Shown here: positions 18,648-27,243 of the stretch, piece by piece
Numbering within the stretch: position 1 is the first letter of the stretch
How the letters are laid out: every line of letters begins with the position of its first letter
Assembly: GCF_902506505.1 (NCBI RefSeq)
Contig: NZ_LR733406.1
Location: 2,340,825-2,404,824 of the forward strand
DNA length: 64,000 nucleotides
Source: Pseudomonas sp. 8AS
GTDB lineage: Bacteria; Pseudomonadota; Gammaproteobacteria; Pseudomonadales; Pseudomonadaceae
Direction: 5' to 3'
Program-made: the position numbers and the translations under genes
Notes under the pieces: generated by a model
The model's input: only the letters and a program-made list of their open reading frames with translations
Told to the model about the DNA's origin: nothing
Database searches by the model: none

Positions 18648-19648
18648 CAGAACTCCAATACCACGTTGCTGTAGGTGGGATCGTTGAAGGTTTCATCGAC
18701 CGCCCGGGAGAACGGCGTATAAGGCACACCGAAGATGCCGGGCCAGTCGATCACCTCGAATTCATCCTTGGCGCTCAGCGCCGCCAGTTGCTGAGTGGTG
18801 AAGGGCGGGTTCCTGTCGAACAGCGCCCAGGTCCACAGCAGTGCGTAGAACAGACCATAGGGAATCCGCGTGATTAGCGCCCGGGCCCCTGTCGCTTTCT
18901 TGATCTCGCGGATGATGTCGATGTAATCGACCTTTTCATGGCCGGAGATATTGAAGATACCCTCGGCGATCTGCTTTTCGATACAGCTGATGATGACGTT
19001 GCAGAAGTCGCCCACATACAGCGGTTGGCGCATGTAGCGGCCGTGCCCCGGAATAGGGAACACCGGGACCTTGGCCATGAAGCGCGAAAGCCAGCCCAGG
19101 TGCTTGCGATCGAACCAGCCGAACATCAGAGTCGGCCGCAGGATCGGGCATCTGATCCCGCTTTCCAGCACCATTCGCTCCTGTTCCGTCTTGGTCCGGG
19201 TATAGAAATCGTCAGCCACCGACTCGACCACCGACGAACTGATGTGCACGAGGCAAGGCACGTCATTGGCCTTGATCGCCTCGAGGATCAGGCGGGTGGA
19301 GTCCAGGTTGTTGCGGACGAATTCTTCATAGTGGTTGCCGCCGATCTGCGCCTGCAGCATCACCACCACCGCCGCCTGGTGAAAATGTCGCTGCCACTCG
19401 CCGGGCTCGGCCAGGTCGGCGTACTCGACCGTGATGTCCGGCTGCACCTGCTTGAGCACCACCAGATTGGCGCGATGCTTGTCGAGCACCACGATGTGCT
19501 GATAACCCTTGGCCTTCAGGCGGGCGATCAGATTCTGCCCGACCAGGCCTGCGCCACCGGGCAGGACGATTTTTTCCGACTTCGTTAGGGACACGGTTTT
19601 TCCTTCGTTGGCACTGGCATACAAATTGAGCGTTTCACTGATGTTCAA
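18647..19648 (-). CDS. extended SDR / NAD-dependent epimerase-dehydratase
   Basis: 333 residues. The Rossmann motif [20 protein letters not shown] is near residues 28-47. Catalytic candidates are Ser in HISSSVVES and Tyr/Lys in FYTRTKTE (YxxxK). This is the nucleotide-sugar epimerase/dehydratase fold. The C-terminal half is less conserved, so the activity cannot be named. The ATG overlaps the glycosyltransferase stop by 4 bases (ATGA) and its own stop overlaps the next start, so it is translated as part of the operon. The first 25 residues before the Rossmann strand are unusual; an internal start is possible but the coupling supports this one. Confidence 0.85.
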   Translation of the reverse strand: MNISETLNLYASANEGKTVSLTKSEKIVLPGGAGLVGQNLIARLKAKGYQHIVVLDKHRANLVVLKQVQPDITVEYADLAEPGEWQRHFHQAAVVVMLQAQIGGNHYEEFVRNNLDSTRLILEAIKANDVPCLVHISSSVVESVADDFYTRTKTEQERMVLESGIRCPILRPTLMFGWFDRKHLGWLSRFMAKVPVFPIPGHGRYMRQPLYVGDFCNVIISCIEKQIAEGIFNISGHEKVDYIDIIREIKKATGARALITRIPYGLFYALLWTWALFDRNPPFTTQQLAALSAKDEFEVIDWPGIFGVPYTPFSRAVDETFNDPTYSNVVLEF

Positions 19649-21357
19649 TCAGCCATGGACAGCGTCGTGGAAAACTGGCAGCCGGAGGCCTGGTTGACCA
19701 AGGTTATTTTCCTATCTGGAGCGCCGGTCAGCAGCTGACCCTGCAGGTAACCTTTGAAGCCGGAAGTACGCGCTGCCTTCAAATTGGCATCTTGAGGCTG
19801 CCCGGTAATAACGAAGCCGATCACTTTTGCCGTCTGGGTATCGACGATGCTCAGGCTGTCCGGAACCGATTGGGTAGAAGGGTCGAACACCCAGCCTTGC
19901 ACGCGCAAGTAGCCGGTCTGGCTACCTTCAATTTCATCGATCTCTTCCAGCTCGCCCTGGCATTCGAGGGTAGGCGTGCTGCTCGCTAGTTGGGTGCCGA
20001 TGTGTTCGCGTGCGTTACGAATCGGAGCCAGGCCAAATACGGAAAGATCCCGTTCGACGGGGATCGCCGAAAACATCAAGGCATCATCGGCATTCGGGTA
20101 AAGCCGGGGAAGCAGCATCGTGTCTCTAACCCTCAGCTCCATGGCCAAGGCCGCCACCTGGCGCTCGAACAATTCCTCGTCCTTGTTTTCCAAGCCCTTC
20201 TTCTGGTTCGAAACCAGCATTGCCAGTAGCACGAAGGCCGGAATCCATAGCTTCCAGCGTTTGCCTTCGGTCTTCTTCAATAGCAACGGGGCGTACAGCA
20301 TGAAGAGTGCGGCCCAGGCCATCAGGGCCGGGGTCATGTAACGGCTGGAAAGCGCCTGATTGATACCAAAAAGCAGACGCCCCCCACCAGTGCCTAGCGC
20401 GGTCCCGCCGATATACAGAATGAACGTCAACAAGGCGAGTTGCAGCGTCGAGCGCTCGCGCTTACGCAACTCTTGTACGAGGAATGCCAGTGCGCTCAAG
20501 ACTAGGAACAATCCGGCTGTCTGGGTCGCATGCAGCGCCACCAGGCCGTGACCAACCAGTTTCTTGGCGATGGGGTAGAACGGTCCGCCCACGTAAACCA
20601 GCACGTATTGGATCAGACCCAATGGATCTTCACTGAGGGTTTTGGCCAGCGAGCCATGATTCGGCGGCCGTACAAAGTCGTAGAAGTAGGCGCCGGCAGC
20701 CAATACCGCCAACAGCAGTAGAAAACCGCTGCGGCGCCAGCCTAGGCCCATCAGGGCTGCGAGTACCGCCATCAGGGGCAGAGCCAGCACTCCGTTGGTC
20801 ATGCTGCCAACGGACAACACGCCGAACAGGATCGCCAGGGCAAAGTATCTGTTGGCTTTGCTCTCCTCTGCCACACACTTGTGCAGGTAATAGAAAGCTA
20901 CCAGCGGCAACAGCTGCGCCAGGATGAATTGGCTCTGGAAGGCCCACACCAGATTTTCTTTCTGTGACCAGGAAAACAGCCAGGCGACCAGAAAGAATCC
21001 AACGAATCGAAAACCAGGGATTTCCCGCTCGCGCCAGATGTTCCAGAAAACCACACAGCCAAGTGCCACCAGCAGATAGTTGATGGCGAGCAGCAGCCAG
21101 ACACTACCGCCAAACCAGGCGAAGTCCATCCAGAACAACAGGCGCGATAGAACCACACGGTGCTCGTTGTGCTGAGCCCACCAGATGGCCGGGTCTCCCG
21201 AACTGCTGCGGATATAGAAATCGAGCGAGCCACCCCATTCATCCATGAATGGAACGGGCGAGTAACCGTGGTAGCCGCCGGATATTGCGAAGCCTACAAA
21301 CACCGCCGCAAATATGAAAAACAGAAGACTGACAGAGTCTATTTGTGCGCGTTGCAT
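19645..21357 (-). CDS. polytopic membrane protein, putative GT-C glycosyltransferase
   Basis: 570 residues. About ten to eleven hydrophobic helices occupy residues 1-400 and a soluble periplasmic domain about 170 residues long follows. The first extracytoplasmic loop carries PFMDEWGGSLDF and then QHNEHRVVLSR; an acidic pair (DE) in the first loop is the usual catalytic site of GT-C enzymes that use polyprenyl-phosphate sugars. Given the DprE1/DprE2/UbiA genes in the same operon, it is the best candidate for the enzyme transferring arabinofuranose to its acceptor (inference). The tail [18 protein letters not shown] contains cysteines that may be disulfide-linked. The acceptor (LPS, pilin or other) is unknown. 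Confidence 0.75.
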   Translation of the reverse strand: MQRAQIDSVSLLFFIFAAVFVGFAISGGYHGYSPVPFMDEWGGSLDFYIRSSSGDPAIWWAQHNEHRVVLSRLLFWMDFAWFGGSVWLLLAINYLLVALGCVVFWNIWREREIPGFRFVGFFLVAWLFSWSQKENLVWAFQSQFILAQLLPLVAFYYLHKCVAEESKANRYFALAILFGVLSVGSMTNGVLALPLMAVLAALMGLGWRRSGFLLLLAVLAAGAYFYDFVRPPNHGSLAKTLSEDPLGLIQYVLVYVGGPFYPIAKKLVGHGLVALHATQTAGLFLVLSALAFLVQELRKRERSTLQLALLTFILYIGGTALGTGGGRLLFGINQALSSRYMTPALMAWAALFMLYAPLLLKKTEGKRWKLWIPAFVLLAMLVSNQKKGLENKDEELFERQVAALAMELRVRDTMLLPRLYPNADDALMFSAIPVERDLSVFGLAPIRNAREHIGTQLASSTPTLECQGELEEIDEIEGSQTGYLRVQGWVFDPSTQSVPDSLSIVDTQTAKVIGFVITGQPQDANLKAARTSGFKGYLQGQLLTGAPDRKITLVNQASGCQFSTTLSMAD

Positions 21358-21361
21358 GGCT

Positions 21362-22117
21362 TCAGATATCCATTTTGTTAAATACGAAGTTCGGTAGACT
21401 CCGAATAACGAGCATGATCAATGCCCATTTGCCCGGGGCGTAGACAAGCGCCTTGTTTTTGGCGATGCCATCGACAATGACCCGGGCGACATCGGCGACA
21501 TCGGAAAACTTGCCGCCCTGTTGCTTGAGGTGAGCGGTCATCGGCGTGTCGGTCGGCCCGGGCTTGATCAGCACCACCTTGACTGCGGTTTTCACCAGGC
21601 GATGCTGCAGCCCCTCGGCGTAGCGCGTGATCAGGCCTTTGGCCGCGCCATAGGCGTAGTTCGACTTGCGGCCGCGGTCTCCGGCGACCGAGCCGATAAT
21701 GGCCAGGGTGCCGTGGTTGGCCTGCTCCATGTGCCCGGCAAAGGCTTCGGCGAACAGCACCGGCGAGACCCCGTTCACCATCAGGGCTTCGGTGCAGGCT
21801 TGCAGGTCGCTTTGGCAGTTCTGCTGGTCCGGCAGCGAGCCGTGGGCGATCAGGACGGTGTCCACCGTCTGCTCGGCGACGATGCCGTCGACCAGTTGGC
21901 GAATCGCTTGCGGGTCGTTGAAGTCTGCTGTGAGCACACGCAGCAACGAGTCGCTGCTGCGTACCCGCAAATCGGTTGCAACGCGCTCGGTCCTGGCGCG
22001 GTTACGTCCCACCAGGGTGATGTCGGCTGGCGCGTTTGCCAGCCACAGACGGGCGCAATGTTCCGCAATGGCGGAGGTCGCCCCGATGATCACAATTCGT
22101 TTCAGTCTGGCTGGCAC
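21362..22117 (-). CDS. dprE2: DprE2-like SDR (decaprenylphosphoryl-2-keto-ribose reductase type)
   Basis: 251-residue short-chain dehydrogenase. RIVIIGATSAIAEHCARLWL is the NAD(P)-binding motif; catalytic Ser in IIGSVAGDRGR and Tyr-x3-Lys in YAYGAAKG. The C-terminus has a hydrophobic helix (KWALIMLVIRSLPNFVFNKM) as in DprE2. The GTG start follows the DprE1 stop by two bases with GGGAAG upstream. With DprE1 it would epimerise polyprenylphosphoryl-ribose to polyprenylphosphoryl-arabinose through a 2-keto intermediate. Assignment rests on the gene pair with the FAD oxidase and UbiA as much as on sequence. Confidence 0.85.
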   Translation of the reverse strand: MPARLKRIVIIGATSAIAEHCARLWLANAPADITLVGRNRARTERVATDLRVRSSDSLLRVLTADFNDPQAIRQLVDGIVAEQTVDTVLIAHGSLPDQQNCQSDLQACTEALMVNGVSPVLFAEAFAGHMEQANHGTLAIIGSVAGDRGRKSNYAYGAAKGLITRYAEGLQHRLVKTAVKVVLIKPGPTDTPMTAHLKQQGGKFSDVADVARVIVDGIAKNKALVYAPGKWALIMLVIRSLPNFVFNKMDI

Positions 22118-22119
22118 GG

Positions 22120-23406
22120 TTAACTTCCCATTAGGCGTCGAGACATCGCTGAGCTGATGCCCGGATCGCGGTATTGCAAGAATTCATCAAGGCGTGGATA
22201 ACCCGACTCGAACAGATCACGTGGCATGCGCGCGTCCTTGGCCGGATAAAGTCGGCCGCCGGCCTCGCGCACAATTGCATCCAGGCGCTCGAACAACGCC
22301 AGAGTGCGCGCGCCCTGGTTGGGGAAGTCGAGCGCCAGGGTCACTCCAGGGGTCGGGAAACTGAGCATGCCGACGGCCTGGCGATTGCCGAAGGTCTTCA
22401 GTACCGACAAAAAGGAGCCATCCCCCGTGCGGGCTATTTCTTTCAGCATGGCGCGTATCGCATCGCCGCCGACCACCTTGGGGACCACGCTTTGGTATTG
22501 GTAGAAACCCTTGGGGCCGTAGATACGGTTCCAGTCCAGCAGGCTGTCCAGCGGATAGGAGTACTTCTCGTAGTGGACGAGCTGGCGCTCGGCCTTGGCT
22601 GCCTGCAGTTGGTAATAGGCCATGTTGAACGGCCGCAGTGAGAGCGCATTGACCAGCGACAGCGGCGGTACGAAGGGGACGGCTAGTGCCTTGCCGACCG
22701 CTGGCGGCTCGGCGTCATGCACCACGTGGTTGGCGCACATGAACACCCCGCGACCACTGCTGTTGATGCAGTCGAGCCACGACACCGTGTGCTCCCAATC
22801 AACCTCGGCCTGGTCGGCCAGGGCAAAGAACTCATCGGCTGTCCGATACGGCTGGGTGCGGGTATCCAGCCAGGGGCCGGGGACTCGGCGCAGTTGCACG
22901 CTGGCCCGCATGATCACCCCGGTCAGGCCGAGTCCGCCGACGGTGGCGGAAAACCACTGGGGATTTTCTGCGGGCCCGCAGTGGATGGTTTCGCCGCTGG
23001 TACGCAGCAGGCTCAGGCGCAGCACATGATCACCAAATGAGCCGACGCGGTGATGATTCTTGCCGTGCACGTCGTTGGCGATGGCGCCACCGATGGTCAC
23101 CAGTTGCGTGCCTGGCGTCACCGGCAGCATCCAGCCCCGGGGAGTCATCAGTCGCTGGATATCGCGCAGCAGCACGCCTGCCTCGCATTCGATGATGCCG
23201 CTCTGTGGGTCGAAGGCGATGAGGTGATCCAGGCGTTGAGTGCTCCATAGACCGCCGCCGGGATTCAAGCACACATCGCCGTAGCTACGGCCGTTACCAT
23301 GGGCGAGGCCCCTGCGCTGGGCGTCGAAAGCCGGCAGCGCCGCGGTCTGGCTATCCAGGGCAATGACCTGTTGCTCGGCCCCTAGCAGGCGCCCCCAGGA
23401 CTGCAT
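22120..23406 (-). CDS. dprE1: DprE1-like FAD-linked oxidase (polyprenylphosphoryl-ribose 2-oxidase type)
   Basis: 428 residues. FAD-binding-4 domain: AHGNGRSYGDVCLNPGGG near residues 35-52, then VTPGTQLVTIGGAIANDVHG and VGSFGDHVLRLSLLRTSGET. The C-terminal half has SLLDWNRIYGPKGFYQYQSV, the region forming the substrate pocket in DprE1. Length and organisation fit the ALO/DprE1 family. The ATG of MQSWGRLLGA lies two bases past the UbiA stop; an upstream TTG in frame would overlap UbiA. Known reaction in actinobacteria: oxidation of decaprenylphosphoryl-ribose at C2. A homologous pathway makes D-arabinofuranose for pilin glycosylation in some P. aeruginosa strains. Confidence 0.87.
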   Translation of the reverse strand: MQSWGRLLGAEQQVIALDSQTAALPAFDAQRRGLAHGNGRSYGDVCLNPGGGLWSTQRLDHLIAFDPQSGIIECEAGVLLRDIQRLMTPRGWMLPVTPGTQLVTIGGAIANDVHGKNHHRVGSFGDHVLRLSLLRTSGETIHCGPAENPQWFSATVGGLGLTGVIMRASVQLRRVPGPWLDTRTQPYRTADEFFALADQAEVDWEHTVSWLDCINSSGRGVFMCANHVVHDAEPPAVGKALAVPFVPPLSLVNALSLRPFNMAYYQLQAAKAERQLVHYEKYSYPLDSLLDWNRIYGPKGFYQYQSVVPKVVGGDAIRAMLKEIARTGDGSFLSVLKTFGNRQAVGMLSFPTPGVTLALDFPNQGARTLALFERLDAIVREAGGRLYPAKDARMPRDLFESGYPRLDEFLQYRDPGISSAMSRRLMGS

Positions 23407-23408
23407 GA

Positions 23409-24836
23409 TCACTGCAGCCAACCCACGGTGCCCAGAATCAGGAACAGCGCGAAGGCGGCGCCCGCCAGCAAGCTGGCCTTGTCCTTGAAGGCAAACACCA
23501 GGGGGTCATCGTGCATTTGCCCGCGATGGGCCTGCAGCCAGACCCAGCTGATCCAGAACAGCATCACCGGCACGCAGCCCCATATCCATGCTGGCGCGGT
23601 ATACAGGCGCAACACATCCGAACTGTTCAGGTACAAGGCCAGTACCAGCGCTGCCGAATAACCGGCAACCACCCCCAGTATCTGGATCAGCGGTGCATCG
23701 TCGGTGAAGTAGCCGCGGCCATGGGCCTTGTGCTTGCCGTGCAGCAGCTGCACCTGCAGCTCGGCAAAGCGTTTGACGAAGGCCAGCGAGAGAAAGATGA
23801 AGCCGGAGAAGGCCAGCAGCCAGAACGACAGGGTCATCTCCATTGCTGCGGCGCCGGCCACGATGCGCAGTGTGTAAAGCACCGCCAGCATCAGACAGTC
23901 CACCAGTACTACCTGCTTCAACTTGAAGGAGTACAGGCAGGTCAGGAAGAAGTAGCCCAGCAACCATATCAGGAAGTGACCGGTGACCAGGGACGCCAGC
24001 CCCAGGCTGGATAACAATAAAAAAGGTGTAACCAGAACGCCTTGCCAGATGGGTAACCTGCCTGCGGCAAAGGGGCGTGTGGATTTGCGTGGGTGCTTGC
24101 GGTCGCTTTCGAGGTCGAGTAGGTCATTGGCCACATACACGGCTGATGCGCATAGGCTGAAGGCCACGAAGGCCAGACCCAGCTCGAACCAAGCTCCTGC
24201 TTCGCTCATGCGATGCGCCGCGAACAGCGGTACGAACAGCAACAGGTTTTTCATCCATTGATGCACCCGCAGCGCCTTGCGCCAGATGCCCAGCCCCTTG
24301 ACCGGCGGTTCGAAGATTTCCTCGATTTTGACAAAGGCCTCCGCTTCGCTTTGCAAGGCTGGTGAAGCGTTGACAACGATGGCGCGCCGAGCCTTTTCCC
24401 AGACTGCAAGGTCCTCCACCGAGTTGCCCGCGTAATCGAACCCCTTTTCACCAAAGCGCGTTGTCAGTGCATCGGCCTTCTTCTTGCCGGCGAGATTGGT
24501 CTTACCGTCACTGGCAATCACTTCGTCAAACAGGCCTAGGTGCAGGGCAATGGCATCGGCCACGGTCTGATCGGAGGCAGTACACAGAATCAGACGCCGG
24601 CCCTCGGCGTGCTGTTGGCGCAACCAGGAGATCAACTTTTCGTTGTAGGGTAGAGTGGCCGCGTCGAAACCGCTGCGTTGTGATAGCTGGCGCTTGAGGG
24701 CGGCCTTGCCGGCAACCAACCACAGAGGGATCTTCAGTATTGCCAGCGGCTGCTGGCGTAGCATGCCTACCGTCGACTCGTGCAGCATGTCGGAATTGAT
24801 CAAGGTTCCGTCGAGGTCAATTACTAGTGGGAGCAA
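23409..24836 (-). CDS. HAD phosphatase-UbiA prenyltransferase fusion (DPPR synthase/phosphatase)
   Basis: 475 residues in two parts. Residues 1-190 are a HAD hydrolase with DLDGTL at the extreme N-terminus and later HAD motifs (LILCTASDQTVAD; KADALTTRFGEKGFDYAGNS). Residues 195-475 are a UbiA-type prenyltransferase with NDLLDLESDRKHPRKSTRPF (NDxxDxxxD) and about eight membrane helices. The expected chemistry is transfer of 5-phosphoribose from PRPP to a polyprenyl phosphate and then dephosphorylation, the first two committed steps to lipid-linked arabinose, carried by separate proteins in Mycobacterium. The start is a TTG; no better start retains the HAD motif I. First gene of the operon. Confidence 0.85.
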   Translation of the reverse strand: MLPLVIDLDGTLINSDMLHESTVGMLRQQPLAILKIPLWLVAGKAALKRQLSQRSGFDAATLPYNEKLISWLRQQHAEGRRLILCTASDQTVADAIALHLGLFDEVIASDGKTNLAGKKKADALTTRFGEKGFDYAGNSVEDLAVWEKARRAIVVNASPALQSEAEAFVKIEEIFEPPVKGLGIWRKALRVHQWMKNLLLFVPLFAAHRMSEAGAWFELGLAFVAFSLCASAVYVANDLLDLESDRKHPRKSTRPFAAGRLPIWQGVLVTPFLLLSSLGLASLVTGHFLIWLLGYFFLTCLYSFKLKQVVLVDCLMLAVLYTLRIVAGAAAMEMTLSFWLLAFSGFIFLSLAFVKRFAELQVQLLHGKHKAHGRGYFTDDAPLIQILGVVAGYSAALVLALYLNSSDVLRLYTAPAWIWGCVPVMLFWISWVWLQAHRGQMHDDPLVFAFKDKASLLAGAAFALFLILGTVGWLQ

Positions 24837-25130
24837 GAAACGATCATCCAGGTAGAAGGCTCATAGCCATAGTGTTGGCCTTTGCTGAGTTGCAACGCCG
24901 TAGGTGTGTGAACGCGATTCGGTCGTGACAAAGCCCGTCCAGAGCTGACGCTATCTATTGGGGGGCAGGCTTCCACAAGCAATAGCTTTTGTTCGATTTT
25001 TCGGTCGCGATTGTAGCATTGCATGATCAGCGCCAACACCGTGCAGGTTGACTGCTCTCGTGCAAGCGTGCCGACTGATAGCAGGTGGCGTCGGGCGGAA
25101 CGAAAAAACCCACAGGCGGGGCTTTTTCTT
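24837..25130. promoter_or_regulatory. upstream region and candidate promoter of the island operon
   Basis: About 290 bases without a gene. On the minus strand TACAAT (25010-25015 as ATTGTA on the plus strand) is a good -10 element, with TTGGCG 15 bases upstream as a poor -35. The leader would be about 170 bases. The stretch is AT-richer than the core genome. Near 25102-25130 a GGGGC/GCCCC-like hairpin with A- and T-runs may be a terminator remnant. Confidence 0.4.
25123..25130. repeat. 8-bp target-site duplication (left)
   Basis: TTTTTCTT directly before the IS end; repeated at 26149-26156 directly after the other end. Eight bases is the duplication size of IS1595-family elements. Confidence 0.9.
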
Positions 25131-26148
25131 GGCTATGTCCCAATAGCGTGTTGCATGGCGCGGCCGACTGCCTCCTGGATGCAATGATCTGGTCGAATCC
25201 CCTGCTGATAACGTTCCAACATGCGGCGCCAGCCTAGGTAATTCGGCAGATAACGGGTGGCCACGCCATGAAAGCGAGTCATCCAGCTCTTCAGTCGGCT
25301 GTGATAGGCATTGACGTTCTGGATGTGAAACGCCCCCTCGCGCACCCTGCGCCCAGGGCGTGCCTGAACCACCTGATGCGTGACACCTGTGCTTCTGGCA
25401 AATGCCGCATAGACCGCCGCACCATCCGTACACAGCACCGCTTCGGTATCAATCAGAGGACCCAGAGCCCTCTGCACATGAGCGGCATCCAGTTTATCCA
25501 GCTGGAAGTCGGCCGTCTGACCACTGCGACCCCGCACCACCAACACCGGTATCTGATCCGGTCCCGTGCCGCGTGTCACGCTGACCCCGCCTCGTTGACG
25601 GGGCACCCGGGGTAGCTGTCGCTGACCTTTGAAGGACTCCAGAAAGAACGTTTCGTCGGCTTCGATGATGCCGCTTTCGTGCTGGGCTACATGGCCTGCG
25701 GCCAGCGCCAGAAAGCGATGTCGCCAACGAAATGCCGTGTTCTTGCTGAGGCCACAGGCTTTCGCCGCGCGACGCACGGTCAGTCCTTCGATCAACGCGT
25801 CACAGTAATTCGACCAGTGATCCGCCTTGCGCAAGCGGGCCAAACCCGTGCCCGTCAGCGCGTTGCAGGTGTGCAGGCGCTCCCGGCAGCGGTAGCGACG
25901 CAATCCGCGACTCCAACCCCAAGGGGCCAACCGACTTGCCGCCGCCTGGCAATGCGGGCATTGGCGTAGTGCAGGTAGGCTAGGCGACTCCGGCGCCAGA
26001 AGGGCGTTACGAGGCGTGCTTCTTTGGCGGGGCGTTAACTGGTTCAGTTGGGTCAGCCAGCGCTGAAAGGCTTGGGTGTCCATCGCACACCTCTACAGGG
26101 GATGCCTACTGACAGACTAGCCTTTCAACAATTAACGGGTACATAGCC
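25131..26148 (-). mobile_element. complete IS1595-family insertion sequence, 1018 bp
   Basis: The ends read GGCTATGT... and ...ACATAGCC, with imperfect inverted repeats of about 29 bases (20 matches by eye). They are flanked by TTTTTCTT on both sides. It contains one transposase gene whose stop codon lies 2 bases from the left end. Because the target duplication is intact, this was a simple insertion; removing the IS and one TSD copy restores a continuous junction ending in the argG repeat. Confidence 0.92.
25133..26083 (-). CDS. IS1595-family transposase
   Basis: 316 residues. An N-terminal zinc ribbon ([19 protein letters not shown], then a [11 protein letters not shown] segment) is followed by a helix-turn-helix ([20 protein letters not shown]) and a DDE-type ISXO2-like domain ([36 protein letters not shown]; the [20 protein letters not shown] motif). 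It appears intact, starting from ATG with no frameshift, so the element may still be active. Confidence 0.93.
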   Translation of the reverse strand: MDTQAFQRWLTQLNQLTPRQRSTPRNALLAPESPSLPALRQCPHCQAAASRLAPWGWSRGLRRYRCRERLHTCNALTGTGLARLRKADHWSNYCDALIEGLTVRRAAKACGLSKNTAFRWRHRFLALAAGHVAQHESGIIEADETFFLESFKGQRQLPRVPRQRGGVSVTRGTGPDQIPVLVVRGRSGQTADFQLDKLDAAHVQRALGPLIDTEAVLCTDGAAVYAAFARSTGVTHQVVQARPGRRVREGAFHIQNVNAYHSRLKSWMTRFHGVATRYLPNYLGWRRMLERYQQGIRPDHCIQEAVGRAMQHAIGT

Positions 26149-26156
26149 TTTTTCTT
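26149..26156. repeat. 8-bp target-site duplication (right)
   Basis: TTTTTCTT, second copy of the duplication flanking the IS1595-family element. Two bases later the argG repeat begins. Confidence 0.9.
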
Positions 26157-26158
26157 GG

Positions 26159-26297
26159 CGACTCGCTGTTCGACGCCAACATCGCCACCTTCGAGGACGA
26201 TGCCGGCGCCTACAACCAGGCCGACGCGGCCGGCTTCATCAAGCTCAACGCCCTGCGCATGCGCATCGCCGCCGGCAAGGGTCGCAAGCTGTTCTGA
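26159..26297 (+). pseudogene. argG 3'-end fragment (right copy)
   Basis: 139 bases encoding only the last 45 or so codons of argininosuccinate synthase through its stop, identical to the intact gene except one silent base. No start or promoter. It is the left part of the right direct repeat. Confidence 0.93.
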
Positions 26298-26554
26298 TAA
26301 GCTGAATGCCTTGTGCCAGACGAACCCCGGCCACGAGCCGGGGTTCTGCTTTTCTAGAAGAGGAAAACCTGATGAGACTGCTGCATACCATGCTGCGCGT
26401 CGGCGACCTGGACAAGTCCATCGCCTTCTATACCGAAGTGCTGGGCATGACCCTGTTGCGCCGCAAGGACTACCCGGACGGCCAGTTCACCCTGGCCTTC
26501 GTCGGCTATGGCGAGGAGGCGCACAACAGCGTGATCGAGCTGACCTACAACTGG
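26159..26554. repeat. right direct repeat bounding the island
   Basis: Second copy of the 396-bp argG/gloA repeat (see 16133-16528). Downstream of 26554 the gloA gene continues intact, so this copy preserves the ancestral gloA side while the left copy preserves the ancestral argG side. Confidence 0.95.
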
Positions 26555-26764
26555 GGCGTGGACAGCTACGAGCTGGGCACCGGCTATGGCCATATCGCCC
26601 TGGAAGTGGCCGATGTGTACAAGGCCTGCGAGGACATCCGCGCCCGTGGCGGCAAGATCACCCGCGAGCCGGGGCCGATGAAGCACGGCAGCAGCATCCT
26701 GGCCTTCGTCGAGGACCCGGACGGCTACAAGATCGAGCTGCTGTCGTCGGGTCGCAATGACTGA
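26372..26764 (+). CDS. gloA: lactoylglutathione lyase (glyoxalase I)
   Basis: 130-residue glyoxalase I, converting the methylglyoxal-glutathione hemithioacetal to lactoylglutathione. Metal-binding residues are visible: His in [11 protein letters not shown], Glu in [10 protein letters not shown], His in GYGHIALEV and Glu in [10 protein letters not shown]. Start ATG with AGAGGAAA upstream; an upstream in-frame extension overlaps the argG terminator and is rejected. It is the intact member of the duplicated pair. In P. aeruginosa the orthologue gloA1 lies directly after argG; here the copy keeps a duplicate argG tail in front, and its ancestral promoter arrangement may have changed. Confidence 0.95.
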   Translation: MRLLHTMLRVGDLDKSIAFYTEVLGMTLLRRKDYPDGQFTLAFVGYGEEAHNSVIELTYNWGVDSYELGTGYGHIALEVADVYKACEDIRARGGKITREPGPMKHGSSILAFVEDPDGYKIELLSSGRND

Positions 26765-26796
26765 CCCGTTGGCGCATGGCTAAGTGCTGAGAGGCC

Positions 26797-26880
26797 GCAG
26801 GTTGGGTTGAGGGGCAGCGCGACGAAGCCCAACGGTGCATGCCCATTGTTGGGCTTCGCTACGCTCAACGCCAACCTGCG
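26797..26880. repeat. 84-bp inverted repeat (REP-type)
   Basis: GCAGGTTGGGTTGAGG...CGAAGCCCAAC and the inverted GTTGGGCTTCGCTACGCTCA...CCAACCTGC around a short spacer. A single related copy occurs at 62751-62780 (AGGTTGGCGTTGAGCG...GAAGCCCAAC). Confidence 0.75.
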
Positions 26881-26906
26881 GGCGCCTTTCCAGACCTGCG
26901 TGCAAC

Positions 26907-26934
26907 AAAAAGCCCCGACGGTTGCGGGGCTTTT
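26907..26934. terminator. bidirectional terminator
   Basis: AAAAGCCCCG-ACGGTT-GCGGGGCTTTT between convergent gloA and the PA3496-family gene. Confidence 0.85.
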
Positions 26935-26950
26935 CCATATCTGTAAGACC

Positions 26951-27136
26951 TCAGAGGTCGAAGTCGTAGTCGCCGAGCTGTTTCTGCAGGCGACGCTCTT
27001 CCAGGTAGTTGTCGATGACCCGACGTTTGGCCAGGTTGGTCTTGGCAACTTCCACCACCGGACGCTCGGGGGGGTCCTCGGCCTCTTCGGCGACAAAGTC
27101 ATCGTCGAGTACGAGTTCTTCTTTGTCAGTGCTCAT
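26951..27136 (-). CDS. PA3496-family small acidic protein
   Basis: 61-residue soluble protein, very acidic in its first half (DKEELVLDDDFVAEEAEDPP) and basic/helical in its second (RRVIDNYLEERRLQKQLGDY). It matches the PA3496 family, described as putative envelope-integrity proteins, which sits next to nth in P. aeruginosa. The start is the ATG of MSTDKEEL with TTGGAG upstream. It is separated from nth by 107 bases, so it may have its own promoter. Molecular function unknown. Confidence 0.8.
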   Translation of the reverse strand: MSTDKEELVLDDDFVAEEAEDPPERPVVEVAKTNLAKRRVIDNYLEERRLQKQLGDYDFDL

Positions 27137-27243
27137 CAGCTTCACTCCAACTTACGGGGCGATGTTGGCGACCTTATAGCGGCAAAGCGGGAGAGGGTAA
27201 AAAAGATTTTTTCAATCGAGCTATTGGCTCAATCAATAAGCGC

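Noticed and set aside
25131..26148. The IS1595-family element as the cause of the argG/gloA duplication
   Set aside because: Its own 8-bp target duplication is intact on both sides, so it inserted as a simple event; the 396-bp repeats lie outside it.
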